From contig CM076194.1 in NCBI GenBank assembly GCA_038277395.1, forward strand, positions 180,993,232 through 181,057,231: a DNA stretch of 64,000 bases, given 5' to 3'. Made by a program: the position numbers and the translations under genes. This stretch comes from Dryocosmus kuriphilus (taxonomy: Eukaryota > Arthropoda > Insecta > Hymenoptera > Cynipidae). The notes below the pieces were generated by a model that was not told the origin of the DNA, did no database searches, and saw nothing but the letters and a program-made list of their open reading frames with translations. The stretch's first letter is position 1. Every line of letters starts with the position of its first letter. Below are positions 55,298-64,000 of this stretch, in pieces.

Positions 55298-57198
55298 TCA
55301 CTCCGTATGTTCTAGTAAAAACATTTTCTTTCGCGCTTGTTTCTTCGCGAATTCTTCGATTATGTCGTCAAAAGACAGTGATTTCAGGAGATCTCTTTCT
55401 ATTGCTAATAAAAAAAGTCCTACTAATCGCTTTTCATTCATGGTCGATCGTCGAACGGACTTGATCCTAGATAGTGTGGAGAAAGATCTTTCGGCTTGAC
55501 ACCTAGTAACGGGAATAGATAAGAAGAGTCTAAATGCTGTATGAACATTTGGAAAAATCGATGTTGTGTCAGAGTCTACCATCCATTTAAAAATAGCTAC
55601 AGCTGGTAATTTTGACTTGTCTTTGGATTCAGATTTCAGTAATGGAATAAACTGATTCAATTCAGAAGCTAATGTGTCTTCCAAATCAGCAGGATAAAAT
55701 TCTACAAGTTTATCGGCGCATATTTTTAATTCTTTTAAATCAATATCTCGTAACTTCGTAAGAAAACCAAAAAGTTTTGTAATTTTGTTTTTTGTAAAAA
55801 AAAAGCTTCCAGTTGTGAACTTCTCTCTACCCGTTAAACGTTTTCTCATTTGGCTTTGAAGGACGGAGGCCTCAAATCGAGCATCAGGCTTTTCGTCGTT
55901 ACTTCCAACAAATACCGAAAGAGCGCATATATCCCTTCGTAGTTTCGAAATATAGCACAAGTAGCATCATCATGACAAACCATATAGTTTTCGATAGACT
56001 TTTGAGAGAAGAATCAGAATGGTTCATTAATATTTCCCACCGATGTGGAGATGCGACGAAAAAAAACGTAAAGCCCGGATACAAATCCAAAAAAAGTAAT
56101 AGCGTCAGTGCATATATTGACACTGTTTGTTCCAACCAAATTTAAAGAGTGAGCAGTACATGGAACATAAAAAGCTAGTGGATTTACCTCTTTAATACGA
56201 GCTTGTACTCCAGCATATTTGCCAGACATTTTACTTGCACTATCGTAAGATTGGCCTCTGCAGTTAGTAATGCAAATACTGTTATCTTTTAGCACATTCA
56301 AAATTTTTCGACTCAATGAATCTCCTGTGTGACTTGAAATTGGCAAGAACTGTAAAAATCTCTCATACACTTGGCCATGTAAACAGTAACGAATAATTAG
56401 CGACAATTGATCAACGTGCGAAACCTGGCGTTGAGTCCGCAATAAGACCAAAGTATTTTGACTCCATTATTTCTGTAATTATGTGATTAAATACTTTTTT
56501 GGTTATCAAATCAATAAACTCCTCACATATAGTTTTTGACAAAAAGGAGACATTGCCCCGACCTTTATTGACATATAAATCTATATATTTCGCTAATAGT
56601 GGATCAAAATTAGCTAGTGGTTCCAAAAGCCTTAGATAATTTCCATTATCGGGAGATCCAAATTCTTCATGTGTTCCACGAAACGCAAAACCACATTCAC
56701 ACAAAAATCGCATAACCTCCACCAAATGTTTTAATATTTCTTTCCAATATTCGATTTCGGTTATTATTTGCAATATTAATGCATCATCCATATGAGGTGT
56801 ATTGCTTAAACGCGCAAACCAGACAATCATGCGGTTCTTATGTTCAATAATATTTTCGTGAGCAGAACATTTTTCATGCGCATGCTTCCAATCAGAGAAA
56901 CCCACCTTCACAAAAGTATTTTCGTGATTTTTAGAAAATAATTTACAAGCATAACAAAACCTGTTTCCCTTAGATTCAGAGTACATCAGCCATTTACGTT
57001 CATGCGTTTCTTGATTAGCCAAAGTTTAAAAAGCTTCAGAGTTAAGGATCTAGTGGATTTTTCAAACTTGTACTGATGAGCAGAAGCGGAAAAATTACTA
57101 TTTTTGTTTTGAAAATATTCACATCCTTTATCTAGGATTATGTTACGAACAGAATCATCATTCATAGGCCATAACCACAATGCTGGATCTTTTCTCAC
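55298..57198 (-). pseudogene. hAT transposase with TTF-type zinc finger
   Basis: Reads leftward in four frames. The N-terminal piece (57198-56986) has DPALWLWPMNDDSVRNIIL. The TTF zinc finger follows (57022 onward) with KWLMYSESKGNRFCYACKLF. A middle block (56451-56014) has GQSYDSASKMSGKYAGVQAR and VPCTAHSLNLVG. The C-terminal dimerisation region (55960-55298) has FLSIPVTRCQAERSFSTL. This is the layout of hAT-type transposases related to ZMYM-like proteins, which cut and paste DNA. Frameshifts near 57010, 56430 and 56000 inactivate it. The first catalytic Asp is visible in LIADSTPG. Confidence 0.85.
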
Positions 57199-57319
57199 CT
57201 CATCTCATTTGACATTAGAGAGCACGTTCTTCAGGTTCAAACCTATTGGTAAATGACAGCGGTGTGTAAAAAAAAATTCATTTTGCCAAAAAACGTGGTT
57301 AAAGTTGAGGTGCTTGTTG

Positions 57320-57765
57320 AGAAATGAAAGTGACAACTAGGTATGTACCATTTCGTTTTTTCTCCCCTCTAACGCAGAAGTGAAGAGGAGAATTAAACTT
57401 ATGTTTTTTGTCACGTGTCGTGCTTTTTAAAAATAAAATATCATTTTCGAACACTTTTAAAGTTTTGTTATAAATTTGAAATATAAAAAATTGCACTTTC
57501 AAATCATTGAGAATGAAAATTAGGTAAAAACCATTTCGTTTTTCCTCCCTCTTACTCAGTACCGACGAGGAAGATTAAACTTTTTCTTTCTGGCACTTGT
57601 TGCGCTTTTTTACTGTAAAAGATCATTTTTAACCACTTGAAGCTTTTTATAAAATTTTCACATGAAAAAATGCATTTTCAAATTATTGAGAATAACAACT
57701 AGGTACTGACCACTTCGTTTTTCCTCCCTCCTACCACTTGCTTCTGTAATTTTTTAAAGAATTTT
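57320..57765. repeat. 180-183-bp tandem repeat, about 2.5 units
   Basis: CATTTCGTTTTT (or CACTTCG) recurs at about 57349, 57532 and 57712. Each unit includes AGGAAGATTAAACTT-type and GAGAATAACAACTAGG-type phrases. An inverted CCTAGTTGTCATTCTCAG lies at 57837. 57766-58142 holds nothing else recognised. Confidence 0.75.
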
Positions 57766-58150
57766 CTATTTTGTGTCCTATCATAGAAAAAATTTTTTGT
57801 TTTTCCTGTAAAATTTCACTTTTGGTCCTATTTGTTCCTAGTTGTCATTCTCAGTGCTTCACCTCCTTTAACAGCTTAATCGAAAAGAGTTCTTAGTTCC
57901 AGTTTTAACTACCCAAAGGGTGAGAATTTACTTCCACGCGTCAACCTTTGTAGGTTAATTTTAAAACGAACATCTATACGAGTTTAACCTTTTCTGACTC
58001 CCTGTAGGCACCTTGTTGGAGATATTTTCGTTCACCTAGCTCCTATACTATGTTTTTCTGTCGTGGTCACGTGTGATCTCGAATCGTGTACGGCTCTGGT
58101 GTATCTGTGCTCTCACCCTTTTGGGGGATCGAGTACCTGAAGGGGTGGGC

Positions 58151-61100
58151 TAGTGATGGGCGATTCCGAACAAAAGAATCGAAATCGAAGTACTCGAGTA
58201 CAAAAAATAATCGATTCCGATACCGAGTACGATACCGGAAAAAAAGTATCGATACCAAAGAATCGGTATCCGAATAATCGCGCAAATTAAAACTGGCATT
58301 TTTGCAACTCAACTCAATCACATACATATGCAAAAAAAGATTAATCTTGTTCGAAAAATTCCTTTATGGTTGCCAATACAAATTTATTCACACGCAATCA
58401 GCAACATAAATTCTCGAGTTTCTGATATTCAAATAAGACTACTTCGAATACTTCGATGCATGGCTTAATATTTTATAAAATTAAAATATGAATTATAAGG
58501 TGAATTCTGCTCAGAAATATCACACTTGTTTAATGTGAATAAAATTTTACAAAAAATTGTTCGAATTTTGAATTATTTTACAAGATTAGAAACATTACTT
58601 ACTGTTGGCCTGACATCTAAATTGGGATTAAATTGAAATTGTGGGAAAGCAGTCGGTCAGAAAGTAATAAACTGATTTTTATCACATTTTTTATTGTTGT
58701 TTATCAAGAAAATTTGTATGAAACATATATTTTATAAATATAATCTCTTAAATTCCAAGTCAGCCTTCTGTTGCAATACACATACTTATTAAAAACAAAA
58801 TACTCAATCTCTTTACATCACAGTAGGCAGGACGTATTTCCTTTTGACTAAAATACATAAATATAGAATAAATACGCATTCGACGATGAAAAATCCAAGT
58901 TTTCAAATTAACAGTATATTTTTTAAATGCTTTGAATACGTAAGTAAGAAGACTATTGTAATACCTTAAAAATGCTTATCCTTTTTGGAATTTATTTTTA
59001 AAACAAAACTGAAGTTAGTGCATTTCCATGGTAAAGTACGGTAACATTTCTCCATAATTAATGGATTTAACATCTTCAAAAGCCCCACGCATCTTCATCA
59101 AGGCTAGATAAGAAAACTAACTCATTAAGACGGGTAGGAAGCAGCCTGTTTCGACGATCTGAACTTATAAAACCTGCTCTCGAGAATAACCGCTCGCTAG
59201 GAACTGATGTTGCAGGAACATGCAAATACTTTTTCGCAACTTTGTAAACGTTTGGATAAAAATACTTGGATTTTTCCCAATAGACTAAGGGATCTTCGTT
59301 TCGTGAAATTACACTTTTGGATAAATAGTTGCGCAGTTCAGATGAAACATCGTCCGATATATCGTCGTTTACAACCATAGATTGTGCCTTTTGTTCGTGA
59401 TAACCCCACAAATTGTTTCCATCGTTTGACGATTGAACGTTTTTTGCTGCATTTTTTGCAGGTGATGAAGAACTTGTATTCATCTCTCTAGAAATTTGTC
59501 GAACGGCGTTTGCGACAGACACTTTATCGTCAAAGTGAATTTTTTTAAATCGTGGATCCAATAGGGTACTTTTGAGAAGCAAAGGGTGTTTATCAGAATA
59601 ATCATGAAATCTTTCTGAACACTGCTGAAGCAAATTTTTTTGCAAAACCATTCCAATCACTGTTTCAGGGGTCTTTGTATGTAATATCGTTGTCAAACAT
59701 TTAATCATTGGAATTATTTTGCTGCAAGTGACGTGAGTCTCTGAACTCATTTCTCTCGTTATTTGTTCAATAGGTTTCAACAAATCTAAAAATTCCTTGA
59801 GTACCTGTATGTCATCTGCACATACCATTGGTGGGCTACCACGAAGATTCAACAAAACGTTAGCAACAGTTTTAGACAGCAACAAAAAACGTTCAATCAT
59901 ATAAAACGAGCTGTTCCACCTTGTACTGACATCTTGCAATAATTTTAAAACCGTCCCTTCTGTTTTCCCTTCATCCATTTGCACGCTTCTTAACCTATCG
60001 GCAGCGATGTTACTCTGTTTGAAATAAGTAACAATTCTCTTAACGCGACTTATCAACTCTGGCAAGAGATTCGTATCTTTTATCGCCTTTTCAGGAACCA
60101 ATTGAACTGTATGAGCAAAACACGGTACATGTTGGTTTGTATTAACAATTCGCTGTTCTTGGTCAAAGAAAAGTTTCACAGACAACACTGCACTATTAGC
60201 ATTATCAGTTACAATGGCCACGATACAATTTTTATCAATCTTCCATCCTTCGCAAATTTTGGTCAATTCCGACGACAAATATTCTGCTGAATGATTTTTT
60301 TCAAGAGGAAAACAACCCACATTTACAGAAACTACTTTGGGCAATTCTTCATGCGGATAATGAGCAGTTACACCCATATAACTTTTCGAGTTCCCGTTTC
60401 AGTCCAACAATCAGTAGTTAAACTCATAGATTTTACTTTTTCTAAATCAGCCTTTACTTTTGCACTTAAAGTAACATACTTGGAGTCTATCATACGGGTG
60501 ATGGTTTTCCTGCTAGGTGGTTTGTACAGCGGACAAGTAACGTGTACAAATTTGAGGAAGCCTGGATTTTCACTTGTGCTTAGTGGTAAATTATCTTTGG
60601 CTATCATGTACAAGAGTGAGTTGGTAATGGCAGCATGTTTAGTACCTCCATCTAAACAAAAATTACAGAAAAATCTTAAAGGAAATGTTATTTAAAATAC
60701 CATACGAAACTCCATCCTTATCAATCCATGAAATTTCTTATATTAATGTTGAAGTGTTTTTGAATGAATTTCTGGGTTAGGTTAGGCAAATTCCGCGTTA
60801 GAAAAAATGAGTATATATTTAGAAATTTATTACCTTTGAAGGAGTTGACATTATGAAATGCTTCGTCGATTTTGAACATCTGCTTTTCTTTTGGACCATC
60901 TGTTGATTTTCCTAAACTTTCACTTCCACGTTTCCTGTTCTTAGAATTTTCAGAATTCTGAGAAGGATTCTGGAATAAAAATTAACCACGTCACAAACTC
61001 TACAACACTTTTACATAATAAAAAATTTTGAACACTTAACGATAACATCGACTCCCTTTTTTTGTATATTTACCTTTGAATTTTTATCGGAAATTTTTGC

Positions 61101-62321
61101 TCCATCATGACTCTCTGGATCTCCACTTTTATCACTGGATGAGATCTGATGCAAATGTTGAGAGTTTAAGTGCTTCCACATGTTTGTCGTGCTGCTATCT
61201 TTTTTGGAAATCAATTTCGTGCAAAAATTGCAACGACTTTTGTTAGGTTGATCTGGGACTTTTGTAAAGTATTTGTGGATAGTGCTTCTTTCCATGGCGT
61301 GACTCCTCACTCCTCTTGTGTGTTTAACAATCTCTCGTCGTCCCATGAAAATAAGCAAAAAAACCAGCAGTTTTTCGGATTAAATGATAAGAAAATCATA
61401 AACACACCTTTTTTGCACAACTGTTAAATTAATAATTTGTTGAGATTCTATCATTAATAAGGAAAAAACATTTGCATAGAACAAAAAAATTTTATCATAA
61501 AAAACATATACTCACAATGGGTTTCCTCTGAGGAATTTAACACTGAATTCACCGAGTCCGATGAGCTATCAGGATTTTTCTCCTGAACAATAACTGCGAT
61601 TTTGGTAATTTCTTTGGCTGTTGAGTGACAAAAATATACATTTTAAAATACGGTATTAATTATACTATGTTCGAAGTTGAAATTTAGTACTTACTAGAAG
61701 GTTTGATGAAAAGAAAATTTCCCTCGGCGTCCCTAACCATAAAATTATTCTCGTCTAAAATTGGCTCAAGATCTGAAATAGTTTCACTGCGCCTCTTTTC
61801 CACAGCCTCTTTTTTATTCGAGGATTCGTTGCTCATTATTGACAATTACTTATGCTAAACCTACGCTAAAAAAAAGGCTAGAGTAAAAGTTACATTCTTG
61901 TAAACAAAGCCCAGCAAAGCCGAAAGCGCGCGAGAAAAGATTAAAAAAGATGGAGAAAATAAGTGAGAGAAAAAGATAGAAAGAGAAAGAGAAGGTTTAA
62001 GTATTACTTTCTCTTTCTTTTTCCCGGTGTTGAATAAGGAGCAAAATACCGCTTGAAAAAATTCTATAGCGCGAAATGACGCAAAAATAGCGTAATACAA
62101 AAAAATGACATTAAAAAGAGAATATGATATGATTGCTCATCAAAAAAAAAATCCAGAAAGTCATTCCAACAATTTTTTTACAGGTATCGAGATGTCGATA
62201 TCTGTTGAATGAGAATCGAATCGAGAATGTATCGACTCTCCAAGTATCGACATCGATCATCGAGTATTGAGTTCTAAAATACCCGATACTTAAAGAATCG
62301 AATCGGTATCGCCCATCACTA
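58151..62321 (-). mobile_element. hAT DNA transposon with intact termini and target duplication
   Basis: 4,171 bp. The left end is TAGTGATGGGCGATTCCGA and the right end, on the other strand, is TAGTGATGGGCGATACCGA. Flanks are a perfect 8-bp duplication GGGTGGGC (58143-58150 and 62322-62329), the size expected of hAT elements. GTATCGA/TCGATAC words fill the subterminal 150 bp on both sides. It carries a five-exon transposase on the minus strand. It lies in DNA 375 bp upstream of the Egfr exon, so presumably within an Egfr intron. Confidence 0.95.
59076..61836 (-). CDS. BED-finger hAT transposase, five exons, one frameshift
   Basis: Exon 1, 61836-61695 (MSNESSNKKEAVEKRRS; donor GTAAGT). Exon 2, 61617-61516 (donor GTGAGT). 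Exon 3, about 61358-61074, has a BED zinc finger with CNFC and WKHLNSQHLH (donor GTAAAT). Exon 4, 60969-60834. Exon 5, 60651-59076, has the catalytic core MSLTTDCWTE, IVTDNANSA and STRWNSSF, and the dimerisation end ATSVPSERLFSRAG. The start of exon 3 is not fixed. A one-base shift near 60378 (between WTETGT and SYMGVTAH) breaks exon 5. Otherwise no stop is seen, so this is a recently active family. It cuts and pastes its own element. Confidence 0.85.
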
Positions 62322-62329
62322 GGGTGGGC

Positions 62330-62695
62330 GAACAGTTAGTACTGTTCCATGCACGGTCCGGGTCACTTCTGTGCAAATGTGGCTGCTTTCTGTAGTTTCC
62401 TTACTAAATGTAATCTTTATTTGGTGTAATTAATCAGAAACTAATGATAACTGTGTTGCCTACTACGGATTATACTACCTTTTTTTCTAGCTATCTATTT
62501 TCACGTGAAAATAAGTACAATAAACCTATCAATCGTTCTGAAATAAATGTAGCATTATTTATCGACCTTCCTAACAAGTTTCATCATCGGATCATTTCTT
62601 TTCTAGTTTTGAATTTACGAAACACACCTTTTCCCATATATATATATAAATTTTTCGGAAAATTAATAAATCAAGTATTATATTTTCTGTTACAG
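62330..62695 (+). other. Egfr intron, upstream part
   Basis: Host sequence between the hAT insertion and the Egfr exon. It ends in a pyrimidine-rich TATTTTCTGTTACAG acceptor. Nothing else is seen. Confidence 0.7.
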
Positions 62696-63031
62696 TTTGT
62701 ATCGGAACCAATGGTCGTCTTTCTGTGCCCTCCAATAAGCAGCACCACTACCGGAACCTTCGAGACCGGTATACCAACTGTACTTATGTCGATGGTAATT
62801 TGGAAATCACATGGCTCCAAAATGAAACCCTCGACCTCAGTTTTCTCCAATATATCCGGGAAGTTACCGGCTATGTCCTCATCAGCCACGTCGATGTTCG
62901 TAGGATCGTGCTGCCAAGGTTGCAGATTATTCGCGGTAGAACCATATTCAAATTCCAGTACGTTGAGACTAAGTACTCTCTCCTCGTTACAATGTCTCAA
63001 ATGTACAACCTGGAGATGCCGGCTCTTAGAG
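62696..63031 (+). CDS. Egfr: epidermal growth factor receptor, one internal exon
   Basis: 336-bp exon bounded by TTCTGTTACAG and G/GTAAGA. It is phase 1 at both ends, so its removal would keep frame. The reading is CIGTNGRLSVPSNKQHHYRN, DRYTNCTYVDGNLEITWL, LSFLQYIREVTGYVLISHVD, IVLPRLQIIRGRTIF and ending NLEMPAL. This is the N-terminal receptor L domain (L1) of insect EGFR, which contributes to binding of the Spitz/Vein-type ligands on the cell surface. The signal peptide exon lies upstream and the furin-like, L2 and kinase exons lie downstream, outside the window. No stop or frameshift is present. The long minus-strand frame over the same bases is a shadow. Confidence 0.95.
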
Positions 63032-64000
63032 GTAAGATCAGAGAAAAAAATTAATTTTAAAGCGAAGTGCAGGGTTCCGAAATTACTCATAAATCCGATT
63101 TCTTTACGTTTATTACATGTAAATTGCGTTATGTAAATTACTATATTATACATAAAAAAAGCCCTACTTCCTACGAATTGGGAGATTTCTACATAAATTT
63201 AATAGTAAATTACATATAGAAAAACATTTAAATAATTACGTGACGTATTATATGTACCGAACCCTGGCGAAAGGGAATTTTTCAATTTAGTGTTTGAACA
63301 TTACGCTAGAATAAGATACTGCCAACTTTTACTGTTTGTAGTATGTGCCTACTTTAAAACGTTCCTAAAACATTATTATATTAATTATTATTATTTCACA
63401 CATTAGGGTGCTTTTTTACTTCATTTTTAAATTTAATTAAATCGACGCTAACTGTTAATTAGAGATCCTGGATCATGCATAAATTACGTAAAAATATTGG
63501 CGGGGGGGGGGGGGGGGGGACCTTACGTAAGAAATATTTTACTAAAAAAATTAATCTATTGAATTTTTTATGCGCGAAAAACTCCTCCCATTAAATATGT
63601 GAATTAGGAACTTCGCGTCTGCTATGCAGCACTGTCGTGCATGCACACTTCGAGCGAACAAGTGCACAGCTGATCCGTTCTCAGCTGATATATATCCCTG
63701 CTTAAAATGCCAGATAAAAACCATTTAGAAACCAGATAGGGACCGAGTAGAAACCCATTTGGTTTCTAACTGTCTCTGACCGGTTCTTAACTGGTCTCAA
63801 TTTCAATATCTGGAATGTAATGGATCCTAACCGGTCCTTATATGGGAAATGCTAACAGAAAATAAGTTTTAAAAATCTTTTAACCGGTCCTAACCGCATT
63901 CTACCCGGAAATTGGGAATAGAAATTAAATATTGTCAAAGACTGAAGTTAGTTTCTAACTGATCTCTAACCGGTTCCTAAAACGCACTTGATACTGGTGT
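63032..64000 (+). other. Egfr intron, downstream part
   Basis: No further exon is recognised. It contains an 18-base G run (63502-63519) and, from about 63700, a repeat of ACCGGTTC/GAACCGGT-like words in TTAGAAACC/GGTTTCTAA surroundings that may be the start of a palindromic element cut by the window end. A CACATTAGGGTGC phrase at 63399 matches 17501. Confidence 0.6.
63502..63519. repeat. G homopolymer, 18 bases
   Basis: Uninterrupted run in Egfr intron sequence. Confidence 0.95.

Larger units (their letters stand above)
54997..57200 (-). mobile_element. hAT element relic
   Basis: The left end CAGAGCCGGATTAAG and nearby GGCCCAGGGCTGAG look like hAT termini. The matching right end was not found: CGGCTCTG at 58090 is too short and its flank does not repeat. 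The element holds a decayed transposase and a 33-base C run. Confidence 0.5.

Noticed and set aside
58089..58097. CGGCTCTG as the right end of the 55-kb hAT relic
   Set aside because: Only eight bases match and the flanks do not repeat.
62671..63153. Minus-strand frame opposite the Egfr exon
   Set aside because: The plus strand has a clear exon with splice sites and family motifs. The other frame is a shadow.

Overview
This window looks like AT-rich insect genomic DNA that is overwhelmingly repetitive. The only host gene I can name is one exon of an epidermal growth factor receptor (Egfr) at the right end (62696-63031, + strand), with clean splice sites. The spectrum of repeats (Penelope-like, Ty3/gypsy, RTE-like and other LINEs, hAT, foldback elements, satellites) fits an arthropod, probably an insect. 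A hymenopteran is a guess from the general style of the elements, not something the sequence proves. There are no operons, CRISPR arrays or bacterial features.

Layout, left half. 1-2.7 kb: two partial Penelope-like copies head to head. 3.27-8.57 kb: a complete but mutated 5.3-kb Ty3/gypsy element with 167-bp LTRs and an AGAG target duplication. Its unoccupied paralogous site is still readable at 17.55 kb. 9.18-16.20 kb: an element with long terminal inverted repeats and TA flanks, carrying a 5.1-kb purine-rich LINE nested in one end. 16.2-21.8 kb: mostly AT-rich unassigned DNA with a foldback at 20.3-20.7 kb and a candidate small inverted-repeat element at 18.8-19.9 kb. 21.8-29.8 kb: the most unusual block. 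It has 1.1-1.3-kb inverted outer arms, 141-bp satellite arrays in opposite orientations, a 1.8-kb palindrome, an OTU-protease-like reading frame, a small spliced zinc-finger-like gene model, and two histone-type 3' stem-loops at an array edge. 29.95-30.70 kb: an inverted-repeat element enclosing a tRNA-like sequence.

Layout, right half. 32.2-34.06 kb: an RTE-like LINE relic, abutted by a 0.64-kb inverted-repeat element. 37.44-50.28 kb: a 12.8-kb Ty3/gypsy element on the minus strand with about 2-kb LTRs, a tRNA-Lys primer site and a 3-kb degenerate-repeat leader. Its 3' LTR carries an inverted 115-bp patch copied from (or to) 36.13 kb. 51.27-54.45 kb: a MITE, a 131-135-bp tandem array, and a 1.55-kb foldback with a 77-bp tandem core. 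55.0-57.2 kb: a decayed hAT transposase with TTF zinc finger. 58.15-62.32 kb: a nearly intact BED-finger hAT element with an 8-bp target duplication, sitting just upstream of the Egfr exon. 63.03-64.0 kb: Egfr intron.

The genes do not form a pathway. The transposon proteins served their own mobilisation and most are broken by stops, frameshifts or deletions. A cross-cutting oddity is seven uninterrupted G/C homopolymers of 17-33 bases, several of them inside transposon bodies and one splitting a pol reading frame. Everything was read by eye from the sequence. Family assignments rest on recognised motifs, not on database searches.
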